From Hymenobacter mellowenesis (GTDB taxonomy: Bacteria > Bacteroidota > Bacteroidia > Cytophagales > Hymenobacteraceae): 64,000 bases of DNA. Of the stretch, positions 1 to 7,476 are shown one piece after another. Every line of letters starts with the position of its first letter. Positions within the stretch are counted from its first letter, which is position 1. Both the position numbers and the translations under genes were made by a program. The stretch covers positions 1-64,000 of the forward strand of contig NZ_JAUQSX010000020.1 of assembly GCF_030581005.1 (NCBI RefSeq), written 5' to 3'. A model generated the notes under the pieces. The model searched no databases. It saw only the letters and a program-made list of their open reading frames with translations, and was not told the DNA's origin.

Positions 1-62
1 CCGCAACGCCCGCACAATTGAGTAGTCAATATCATAGTAGCGTATACGGCAATCACTACCCT

Positions 63-272
63 TTAGACCACCGCCAACGCAGGAATAGTGGCCTTCCAGC
101 GCGTGATGGTGACAGGGGAAGGCATTCCGGGCTGGCGGCTAATCCAGCGCAGCCCACGTCCCTCGTACAGGTATTCTACCAGCTTTAGCGCCAGTTCCTC
201 GCTGTACATAGTTGGCCGTCCAAGTTTAGGGGTGGCCGGTTCTGGGTTGTATAGTTCATCAAACGAATCCAT
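63..272 (-). CDS. Terminase-small-subunit-like HTH protein, probably truncated
   Basis: A 69-codon frame starting at ATG 272. Residues about 18-58 read like the helix-turn-helix at the N-terminus of phage terminase small subunits: GRPTMYSEEL, then SRQPGMPSPVTITRW. In that family many more residues follow the last Trp, but here the frame stops 12 residues later, so it may be a stub left from a phage or mobile element. A stand-alone small DNA-binding protein is the alternative. Its place at the outer end of an AT-rich accessory stretch beside a tRNA gene fits a mobile-element remnant. The match rests on motif appearance only. Confidence 0.45.
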   Translation of the reverse strand: MDSFDELYNPEPATPKLGRPTMYSEELALKLVEYLYEGRGLRWISRQPGMPSPVTITRWKATIPALAVV

Positions 273-388
273 TTAAAAGCAGGTGGAGCCGTTTTGTGGC
301 TCTCCACCTACTCTATTTATTGAATTAGGGAGGGCACAGAAATACCGCTCGAATCAGGGAGCGGCTCCGTTTGTGGGTACAAGCTTAA

Positions 389-2128
389 CTATAAGCCGAA
401 CAATGTATCTAACTCTGTAGACTTATAACTTGGATTCAACTCACATGCTTTAATGTAATGCGGTTGTGCTTGTGCAGTGTCAGCAAAATAGCGAAATATC
501 AAATGTGCTAAGTTCAATTGAGCCGATGCACTATCCGGATTGATTTCTATATTATGCTCAAAAAGTCTCCTTGCTTCTTTATATTCTTTGTAGTGCTTAA
601 TAAGAAAAATAGCTATCTTATTATTAGCCTCGAAATCATTTGGCTCGAGTTTTAAGTGCTCCTCAAAATGGTGTTTCGCCATTTCGTAATCATTTATTTT
701 ATCGCTTAGCAAACGTCCAAGGTTGTAGTGTGCATTCGAATACTTTGGATTTGCTTTTATGGCTTTCTCATAATGCCTTCTAGCACCATCGTAGTCGGAA
801 AATTTCTCAATCAGTAAATTTGCATAATTACTGTTTGCATAAGCGTCATCTGGGTCGATTTTCAATGCTCGCTCAAAATGAAATATCGCCCCATCGTAAT
901 CCTTGAAGTGCCTTATCAAAAAAATTGCAAGATTAGTATGAGCACCTATGTGATTAGGTTCAATTTCTAAACATCGCAAAAAATGTTGTTTTCCACTTTC
1001 TGGGTCATTAAATGCTTCGCCTAATATAATTGCCAAGTCAACATGTGCGTTGGTATAATTAGGGTCAATAGATAAGCATTGCTCGAAGTGAATTCTAGCT
1101 GATTCGTTATCATTCAGTTTTTCGCATAATATAAGCGCAAGATTATAATGTGTATCTAAGAAAATAGGGTTGATTAATATAGATTTCTCGTAGTTTTCCT
1201 TTGCCCCTTGATAATCTTTATAATGTTGTGCCAAGTACAATCCGGTGAAATAATAGATTTCCCAATTGTTTGGAGATAATTCTAATGCGTGCATTAAACT
1301 ATTTTTTCCTCCTTCAATATCGTTCAAATGTTCTCCCTGTAAAATTGCCAGATTGGTATAAGCCGACCACGCTTTATTGTCCAGTTCAATTGATTTCAGT
1401 AAGCTTTTATGAGCCTTCTTGTATTTTTTTCTCTCATAAAATAGCGTAGACTCAGAGAACCACACATTAGCATTTGTGGGGTATCTCTCTTTAAGAGCGT
1501 CTAAAGCTAATTCTTGCTCTTCTTCATTAACCAAATCAAGAATACGAATGCATTCCTCAAGTACAGCCGTCTTATCTATGCTATAACCAATGTGTTTGAA
1601 TATTTCAGCATAGTTCTTCTCCTTAATGTCAGGCCAGGTGGCTCCCCTCATGTCGCTGAGAGAACTGCTGAAATCCGCAATTGATGCTCTGATTTTGCTG
1701 AAATGGTCCAGTTCTTCATGAATGCTTTGCAAATTAGCTAGACCGCCTAGTTGCTTTAACTCATTATTCAATTCATTTATTTTGCCGTCCCAATATTTAA
1801 TATAATGCAACTTGCCTAAAGCAGAATGAATATTAGCATTGGGAGCTATGATTGGTAAAATCTTGTCTTTGAATGCGGGTTCTTTAAAAAGCTCTAAGGC
1901 TTCGTACATACAGTTTTTAGATTCCAGATACCCTTTGCTTATGATGAGCAGAACGTAGTCCCCGGTGGGCATACTACGCATAAATTCTTTGAGGGAATCT
2001 TTGAATTCCACATCCCTTATATCACGAATCAACTTAATTCCAATCGCCTGCCAGTCTTTATCAATTGTATTGGCGATATTTAAGTCGTCTGGAAACCAAC
2101 TGTATGAGATGTATATTTTGGGTTCCAT
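389..2128 (-). CDS. TIR domain protein with ten TPR-like repeats
   Basis: 579 residues. Residues 1 to about 130 form a TIR domain: KIYISYS at strand A, and SKGYLESKNCMYE (64-76), where Glu76 sits at the position of the catalytic Glu of bacterial TIR NADases. A linker (130-215) follows, then ten tandem TPR-like units (about 219-570). Nine of these are exactly 35 residues, one longer than canonical TPR, with the pattern NLAxxLxxxxxDxxxAxxHFExxLxIxPN. In known systems such proteins sense infection through the repeats and deplete NAD+ through the TIR domain; that role here is inference. The gene is AT-rich compared with the core genome. It follows the STAND-HEPN gene by 82 bp on the same strand, so the two are probably co-transcribed. 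A SEFIR-type assignment of the N-terminus cannot be excluded. Confidence 0.85.
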   Translation of the reverse strand: MEPKIYISYSWFPDDLNIANTIDKDWQAIGIKLIRDIRDVEFKDSLKEFMRSMPTGDYVLLIISKGYLESKNCMYEALELFKEPAFKDKILPIIAPNANIHSALGKLHYIKYWDGKINELNNELKQLGGLANLQSIHEELDHFSKIRASIADFSSSLSDMRGATWPDIKEKNYAEIFKHIGYSIDKTAVLEECIRILDLVNEEEQELALDALKERYPTNANVWFSESTLFYERKKYKKAHKSLLKSIELDNKAWSAYTNLAILQGEHLNDIEGGKNSLMHALELSPNNWEIYYFTGLYLAQHYKDYQGAKENYEKSILINPIFLDTHYNLALILCEKLNDNESARIHFEQCLSIDPNYTNAHVDLAIILGEAFNDPESGKQHFLRCLEIEPNHIGAHTNLAIFLIRHFKDYDGAIFHFERALKIDPDDAYANSNYANLLIEKFSDYDGARRHYEKAIKANPKYSNAHYNLGRLLSDKINDYEMAKHHFEEHLKLEPNDFEANNKIAIFLIKHYKEYKEARRLFEHNIEINPDSASAQLNLAHLIFRYFADTAQAQPHYIKACELNPSYKSTELDTLFGL

Positions 2129-2210
2129 ATCCTGTTTCTATTGAGAAGATAAGTTCTAATTTATATAAAGTTTAATTGCGATGCGGACTGCCATCTGTTT
2201 TTGATGGCGA

Positions 2211-4259
2211 TTATTTGGAAAAGCTTGGTACTTTAGATAGCCGATTTAGCATCCATTGATAGCTGTTATTAAACTCCTCCGCCTCTTTCTTTGATACCGG
2301 TTTTGTGTGCGCATCAACTCTGCGAGCACGGTTAATAGTATCCATATTCATCTCAAAACGGCTTTTATTGCTCTCGAACAAAGGTGCAAAAGTAGACCAG
2401 TTATGAATAATTATAGATTTCAAATCGACCGTGAAGAGTTCGTTAATTACGTCTTGCGGACGACGGCCAATAAATAGATGCTCTGGGTTCGTTCTTTCCC
2501 TTTTTCCTGTTAATGCTTTGCCCATGTGCTCGGCTATCTTGCCGTTATCCCAGTTGCACAATATGCCGAGATAAATTATAATCGCTTGTCGCAATTGGAT
2601 TTCGACATCACATTTCTTTTTAAATAAGTCAGCCAAAACATCCAAATCTGGTACTTCAGGCAGTAGTTCTGGAGGCATATCGCCGCGCATAAAGTTGGAT
2701 ATTGACTTTTTGTATTCTTCTCCATACTTATTCAGAAAGTCTCTCAAGTCTGCGATAGCAAATTGGCCGTCTAGGTCAGAAGATAATATTCCATATTGCG
2801 CAAAGCGAACTACAGATGTTGTGCTGTTTGCCAAATAGTCTCTGAAAAAATCGTCATCCCCCGATGCAAGAATTTGAAGTAATTCGTACTCTTCTGGATA
2901 CCACCACACTAAGGACAAAAGTATATCTCGTATTGGTTGAGATAGACGTGCTCTGATTTCCGGTTTTCTTTTTTCAAAATCTGCAATGGTGACCCGTGTA
3001 GATTCTATGACACTAGTCCTATCAGTTGCACGCCACACTTCGCTACACGCGATGCGAGTCAAAAATGGGTGTCCTCCATATGAACTTTGAAGGTACTGAT
3101 AAACATCTTCATCAAACTTTAGACCAGCGTATTTGCCTAGCGTACGCACCATCTCGCGGATAGCTTTTGTATTAAATGGAGCTAAAAATTCGGGCTGTGC
3201 AAGTTGGAAAATTGGATTAGGCGTTTCCCCAATACGTGGCTCCTGTACGCATGCTGGGTTAACGCCAGCTACAATGAATGAAAGTTTGCCATCTAACTCT
3301 TGGTGTACTGAACGAATGGACTGCCAAAACGGGACAAAATCATCATCCCAATGCTGGCCAAGCGCGCCAGCAATATTTGGAGTAATATATTCTATTTCGT
3401 CAAAAATCAGTATTACCTGTTCTGTGCTGCTATCTCCTATTAGAAGTTTTATATCTGATGAAAATCTTAGTCCGGCATTGCTTTGCGTATAGTTTAACCT
3501 CGCCCTCTGGTCCTTGCCTTCTCTTCTTTTTATCTCTTGGCTCAAACGCCCAACAATCTCTTCAAGCAAGTCCCACCATCGAGCAGAATGCACTCCGGGA
3601 TTAGAACAATCCATATACTCGGCTATGATTGCTCTATCTGCTACTCGCCGTTGAATGGCCTTTAGAACTGAAGTTTTCCCCGTTTTACGCAATCCAAATA
3701 GCCCCCCTGTCTCATGATGAGATGTGATTCGTGCTATCAGCGTCTGAACTAAATCATCTCTGCCAAAAAAATATTTATCAGATGAAATAGGTGAAGATTT
3801 GCCAAATAAGTCCACTTCACCTGTATGCGAAGCTATTTTTTGTCTTAAGAAAACGCTGCCTCGTGCTGGGTTCAGAAGCTCATCTACATGAATCGGAATG
3901 ATTATCTTATCAACGTCACTTTTAGCTAAAATTTTTGTTGCCTCTACATCTCCAGCGTGGATTAGTAGAAATAGTACATTGTCTATTCTGTGTTTATAAT
4001 CGGGGTCCCTCAATGTTTGGTCAATGGCAGTTAACGTTCTCGCGTCTGTTATTTTATGGGGCGAATACAGAGCAAGTACTTCCAACTGCAAACCAAAGCG
4101 TTCGCGAACTTGTGGCTTAGGGTCAATTACCCAGATAGACCTACCACCGCCAAGGTGTGCACCATGAGTCACATCAAATGCTTCTTCTAAATGACGGGCT
4201 AAAACTTGTTCATCTGGGCGGACGTCAAAATGAATTCTACTGGCTTCTGGCTTAATCAT
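2211..4259 (-). CDS. STAND-like P-loop NTPase with C-terminal HEPN/Swt1-like domain
   Basis: 682 residues. An N-terminal alpha/beta region (1 to about 155) is not recognised. An FGRDDL box at 165-170 opens the NTPase module: Walker A GLRKTGKTS (189-197), Walker B LIFDEIEY (284-291) and the STAND-type GGHPFL (395-400). The C-terminus (about 600-670) has the look of an Swt1-type HEPN domain, with NRARRVDAH giving an R646-x4-H651 motif; HEPN RNases use Rx4-6H. The inferred job is a signal-gated switch that releases an RNase, as in antiphage STAND proteins. It is the upstream gene of a probable two-gene unit with the TIR-TPR gene and is divergent from the HNH gene across a 206-bp AT-rich gap. The NTPase call is firm; the HEPN call is moderate. 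Confidence 0.75.
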   Translation of the reverse strand: MIKPEASRIHFDVRPDEQVLARHLEEAFDVTHGAHLGGGRSIWVIDPKPQVRERFGLQLEVLALYSPHKITDARTLTAIDQTLRDPDYKHRIDNVLFLLIHAGDVEATKILAKSDVDKIIIPIHVDELLNPARGSVFLRQKIASHTGEVDLFGKSSPISSDKYFFGRDDLVQTLIARITSHHETGGLFGLRKTGKTSVLKAIQRRVADRAIIAEYMDCSNPGVHSARWWDLLEEIVGRLSQEIKRREGKDQRARLNYTQSNAGLRFSSDIKLLIGDSSTEQVILIFDEIEYITPNIAGALGQHWDDDFVPFWQSIRSVHQELDGKLSFIVAGVNPACVQEPRIGETPNPIFQLAQPEFLAPFNTKAIREMVRTLGKYAGLKFDEDVYQYLQSSYGGHPFLTRIACSEVWRATDRTSVIESTRVTIADFEKRKPEIRARLSQPIRDILLSLVWWYPEEYELLQILASGDDDFFRDYLANSTTSVVRFAQYGILSSDLDGQFAIADLRDFLNKYGEEYKKSISNFMRGDMPPELLPEVPDLDVLADLFKKKCDVEIQLRQAIIIYLGILCNWDNGKIAEHMGKALTGKRERTNPEHLFIGRRPQDVINELFTVDLKSIIIHNWSTFAPLFESNKSRFEMNMDTINRARRVDAHTKPVSKKEAEEFNNSYQWMLNRLSKVPSFSK

Positions 4260-4465
4260 TGGTAGTGTGAGAAATTGTGAGGGTAGTTATGGAGTGCGTG
4301 ACTCCCAATATGCGATTACCAAACCTACTCTTTTTCTTACAAAGTTCAACGCCCAACCCTTAAACCCTGTCGTAGCAAAGAAGGAAACTTATCACCATTG
4401 TCAGTATAGATTTCATCTTACAAGACTGTTCTACTTTCTTTATAGCCTCACAATATCCCCGCATT

Positions 4466-5158
4466 ATGCCTGACAACAAATGGCGCTCCGAAGAGGTAGA
4501 AATCGCCGTAGAAGCTTATATGGCCTTGTTCGAGCAGATAAAGGGTGGAGGTAGTGACATCAAGCAACCTGTTTTCAGGGAGCTTTCTCATCGTCACGGC
4601 CGCTCAGTTGCTGCCTTTAACTACCGATTTCGTAACATCTCCTATGTGCTGAGTCGAATGGGCTTGCCCACACTGCCCAATTTCTCTTTTATCAGCTACA
4701 CAGGTGGAACTGATGAAACAGTCATAAAGCAGATTATTGAAGCGAGAGGGTATTTCAGCGATACCAAGCCCACCGCCGACCTCAAGCATAAAGAGAGGTC
4801 TATGCGTGAATTACCAGCACTCGGAATTCTAAACGCGCCTGTGGGCAAACAACGGCCGACGCGGATAACCGCCACAGTAGAGAGTTTCGTACGTGACTCC
4901 TCAGTTAAAGCGTGGGTGTTAATGGTCGCGGACGGACATTGCGAGAACTGCGGGCAGCCTGCGCCATTCGTGCAGGAAGATGGAACACCATTTCTTGAGG
5001 TACACCATGTCAAACCACTAGCCGATGGGGGAAGCGATACCGTGACCAACGCCGTGGCAATCTGCCCTAATTGCCACCGACGGTTTCACTATGGAGCCGA
5101 CGCTATTCAGTTGGCATTAAGAATCGTAGAACGGTTGGAAAGGCTGAGAGCCGAATAA
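4466..5158 (+). CDS. HNH endonuclease with N-terminal DNA-binding-like domain
   Basis: 230 residues, ATG at 4466. The C-terminal half is an HNH nuclease: CENC (159-162), the HH pair at 180-181 in EVHHVKPLADGG, Asn196, and CPNCH (200-204), giving a beta-beta-alpha metal fold with two Cys pairs. The N-terminal 75 residues (KWRSEEVEIAVEAYMALF, then FRNISYVLSRMGLP) resemble the domain found ahead of HNH or GIY-YIG modules in predicted restriction enzymes. It is likely a modification-dependent or stand-alone restriction nuclease, since no methyltransferase is nearby. It is divergent from the STAND-HEPN gene and could share its control region. The HNH fold is certain from motifs; the biological role is inferred. 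Confidence 0.8.
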   Translation: MPDNKWRSEEVEIAVEAYMALFEQIKGGGSDIKQPVFRELSHRHGRSVAAFNYRFRNISYVLSRMGLPTLPNFSFISYTGGTDETVIKQIIEARGYFSDTKPTADLKHKERSMRELPALGILNAPVGKQRPTRITATVESFVRDSSVKAWVLMVADGHCENCGQPAPFVQEDGTPFLEVHHVKPLADGGSDTVTNAVAICPNCHRRFHYGADAIQLALRIVERLERLRAE

Positions 5159-5430
5159 ACCCACCAGCCACTACGCGAGAGAGGGAGGAGGCTCTATGCT
5201 ACCATTATCTGTGTAGCTTTTGTTCCTAGGATGGACGGAGTGTTTAGTCCTGATGCCAGCTTAGCATACACAGAGACTATACTCACCCGCTTCACATCTC
5301 TCTGTCTCATCCCCTCTTATGATGGACTAAAATCTACCCGTGCTTACCCATCGATTCACCTTAGCCCACTTCAGCGTCCACATAATTGGCGTACTGGACA
5401 GACTTTTAGGGTCCGTCCAAGTATAATGGC

Positions 5431-6090
5431 ATGGAAACACAAACCGAGATATGGAAGGACTGCGAGGGATTCGCAGGGGTGCAGGTGAGCAACCATGGCA
5501 ATATTAAAAATGGCGATTCGTCGATTGCCACTTACAAGAAGGATGGGTACGTGAACGTGTCCATGCGCGGGATAGCGAAGCAGGTTCACCGCCTAGTAGC
5601 CGCTGCGTTCTGCCCAAAGCCAGCGGGCTGTGACATCGTTAACCACATTGACGGCAGTCGAGACAATAACTACTTCGCCAACCTGGAGTGGACCACCGTC
5701 AAAGGCAACGCCGTTCACGCGGCCCAAAATAATATGCTAGCAGTAGGTGAAAGCCATGCTCGCACAGACCTTACCAAAACGATAGTGCTCGGAATCGACG
5801 CGCTCTTGCGCGAAGGCAAGGCAAATGGCGAGGTGGCCGAAACGTACGGCGTTAGTCGGGAAGTAGTCAGTAAAATCAAAGCTGGTCGGACTTGGGCCAA
5901 GGTGACCGGCCGAGAACTGGCGCCAATTACTCGTATTAATGCCGTAGGAAAGAGTAAGCTGACTGCCGAGCAGGTCGCCAACGTCAGGCAACGGGTAGCA
6001 GCCGGTGAGTCTATGCGTTCAGTCGCCGCCTCATATAACCTGTCCCATACAACTGTGGTCGCACTCATAAATGGCCAAACCTGGAACTAG
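5431..6090 (+). CDS. NUMOD4/HNH homing-type endonuclease
   Basis: 219 residues. An N-terminal NUMOD4 motif (IWKDCEGFAGVQVSNHGNIK, 7-26) is followed by an HNH_3 core: HRLVAAAF with H53, then NHIDGSRDNN (71-80) and NLEWTT (84-89). The C-terminal half holds two related helix-turn-helix units (about 113-155 and 174-217), each ending in a Gly-(R/Q)-Thr-Trp signature. These match the DNA-recognition repeats of phage-type homing endonucleases. The gene stands alone between two island genes, with no visible intron or intein around it. The gap on its left (5159-5430) holds nothing I recognise. It ends 5 bp short of the convergent MltR-like gene. Confidence 0.85.
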   Translation: METQTEIWKDCEGFAGVQVSNHGNIKNGDSSIATYKKDGYVNVSMRGIAKQVHRLVAAAFCPKPAGCDIVNHIDGSRDNNYFANLEWTTVKGNAVHAAQNNMLAVGESHARTDLTKTIVLGIDALLREGKANGEVAETYGVSREVVSKIKAGRTWAKVTGRELAPITRINAVGKSKLTAEQVANVRQRVAAGESMRSVAASYNLSHTTVVALINGQTWN

Positions 6091-6095
6091 GAGTG

Positions 6096-6941
6096 TCAGG
6101 CTTGGTCTGAATCGTCTTCCGATTGGTCAAATCCTGCCTCTTTATCGTTGTCCGGACCTAAAGGGAAATTGAATGGTCGTGACATCATATCCGAAACTGC
6201 CAGTATCATTTCGTCTGGCAGGCCGTTGCCATCTGCTGAAGTTTGGCTATTCAGGACCATCTTACTAATCGTATGGACGAAGCCTTGGTACATTGCCTTA
6301 CCTTCAGGGCTGTCTTTCAACTCCCGCAATTTATCAATAAGCTCAACTAGTGGCGTATCCTCGTTAAGCGAGAGTGCCGTCGTAATTAATTCTTGCGTTG
6401 ATTTCAACGGGGCGGGCCGCTTGATGTCTGGCCTCCGTAGTAGAAGGCGTTGCGCAACGTTTCGAGCGGATTCGACGAAGCTGTGCCTCACGGCAAGTGA
6501 GCTGCGGTCTGTCAGCTTCTCATAGAATAATAGGCTGAGCTCCACAACTTGGTCGGCTGTAGCTGGGGAGTCAAACAAAACGTCGAACCCTCGACCTGAA
6601 CGGTCAAAATGGGCGGCTTTGTTGCGAATCTTCTGAATGATGCGCAGACCTTTCACATCCTCGTCGTGAATAAGTCCGAATGCCTGTGCAATGAGCAATC
6701 TTGAATCGAATGTGCCAGCTGGATGCCCGTGTTTCAATATGCCGTCTCCCAAAGAGTCTGAAACACAAGCTGCAGAAATCAGCAAGCCCAGTATCTCATC
6801 TATGTAGGCCCCCAAGATGAGGATGGACCCTCTATCTGATTCAGTCTCCACCAGTTCCGTTATCCGCTGAGGCAGGGTAAAGAGCGCCTCCTCCTTCGAA
6901 ACAGACTTATCTTTAGGCGGTTGCTGAGCTGAATTCTCCAT
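6096..6941 (-). CDS. MltR-like protein with RN-x3-H motif
   Basis: 281 residues. Residues 34-111 match the MltR (mannitol operon repressor-like) pattern: ESDRGSILILGAYIDEIL, then FDSRLLIAQAFGLI, then IRNKAAH (105-111). The RNKAAH element (R106, H111) has the Rx4-6H spacing of HEPN proteins, so the domain may be HEPN-related. The C-terminal 150 residues are low-similarity and end in an acidic tail. MltR-like proteins turn up in accessory regions far from mannitol genes, and no sugar genes are near here, so a transcriptional role should not be assumed. It is the last island gene before the tRNA-Asp terminator. Confidence 0.6.
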   Translation of the reverse strand: MENSAQQPPKDKSVSKEEALFTLPQRITELVETESDRGSILILGAYIDEILGLLISAACVSDSLGDGILKHGHPAGTFDSRLLIAQAFGLIHDEDVKGLRIIQKIRNKAAHFDRSGRGFDVLFDSPATADQVVELSLLFYEKLTDRSSLAVRHSFVESARNVAQRLLLRRPDIKRPAPLKSTQELITTALSLNEDTPLVELIDKLRELKDSPEGKAMYQGFVHTISKMVLNSQTSADGNGLPDEMILAVSDMMSRPFNFPLGPDNDKEAGFDQSEDDSDQA

Positions 6942-7030
6942 GTTTAGGTACAGACTGAGGCAGAAGAGAAGGAGGCAAATGCGTTACAAATCGCGCTACA
7001 ATTCGGTATTGTACAAAAAGTTAAAATCAA

Positions 7031-7064
7031 AAAAGCCTCATAATCGACTGATTATGAGGCTTTT
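7031..7064 (-). terminator. Rho-independent terminator beyond tRNA-Asp
   Basis: Perfect 15-bp stem (7031-7045 with 7050-7064), a 4-base loop, and A/T tracts on both sides, so it can work in either direction. It lies 38 bp beyond the 3' end of tRNA-Asp on the same strand and probably marks the core-genome edge of the accessory island. Confidence 0.85.
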
Positions 7065-7101
7065 TCTGCAAACGGTAACTAGGAATTGTACTATTCCTTT
7101 G

Positions 7102-7175
7102 CGGTCTGGACGGGACTCGAACCCGCGACCTCCGCCGTGACAGGGCGGCATTCTAACCAACTGAACTACCAAACC
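7102..7175 (-). tRNA. tRNA-Asp (GTC)
   Basis: The reverse complement folds as a 74-nt tRNA. The acceptor stem GGTTTGG pairs with CCAGACC with one G-T wobble. The anticodon arm is GCCGC-CTGTCAC-GCGGA with anticodon GTC, and the T-arm contains GGTTCGAGTCC. The discriminator is G, and CCA is not encoded. The 3' end faces the accessory island (1 to about 7,070), the usual geometry when an element has integrated into a tRNA gene. Confidence 0.95.
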
Positions 7176-7353
7176 GTTTGCTTTGGTGGAGAAGCCGTGT
7201 GCTTTTCCGTTTTGGTGTTACAAAGGTAGGGCAAGAAAACTGCGCCCCGCAAACCTGGGGCCAATATTTCTTTGAAAAAACGGCAATCAGGAAGCTTTGG
7301 GGTTGTTTCTCAGGAACATTAATTTTTGCGCCGTGTCGCAACGGTGGATGTTT

Positions 7354-7361
7354 TACCTTTG
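7354..7361 (+). promoter_or_regulatory. -7 box ahead of accA
   Basis: TACCTTTG matches the Bacteroidota primary sigma -7 consensus TAnnTTTG. Transcription should begin near 7368, leaving a leader of about 110 nt that contains the hairpin at 7390-7424. No well-spaced -33 TTTG is evident. Confidence 0.6.
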
Positions 7362-7389
7362 TCAACCGCCGTGCAAACGGTATTTGGAG

Positions 7390-7424
7390 GCGTCCTGAAC
7401 GGGCACAAGTCCCGTTCAGGACGC
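7390..7424 (+). promoter_or_regulatory. Strong hairpin in the accA leader
   Basis: Perfect 14-bp stem GCGTCCTGAACGGG / CCCGTTCAGGACGC with a 7-base loop, followed by only a short T run. It lies between the -7 box and the accA start, inside the 301-bp gap between tRNA-Asp and accA; nothing else in that gap is recognised. It could be an attenuator, a protein-binding or stability element, or simply a member of the local palindromic repeats. Confidence 0.6.
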
Positions 7425-7476
7425 TTTCGACCACTATTTTCGCCTTCCCACTCACTTGCCAAGCACTCGCCGCGCC

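Noticed and set aside
1..138. Minus-strand open frame at the left edge reading YSCVGGGLKGSDCRIRYYDI and beyond, somewhat like the end of a serine recombinase
   Set aside because: No start codon, too short, a stop lies just upstream in the frame, and it overlaps the HTH frame; cannot be supported within the window.
389..1475. Possible CRISPR-like 105-bp periodicity
   Set aside because: It is the coding repeat of the TPR array; the units differ in sequence and lack spacers.
4267..4473. Short plus-strand frame between the STAND and HNH genes
   Set aside because: AT-rich intergenic DNA, no domain, overlaps the HNH start.
5231..5488. Short plus-strand frame ahead of the NUMOD4 gene
   Set aside because: Low-complexity coding look and overlap with the supported gene.
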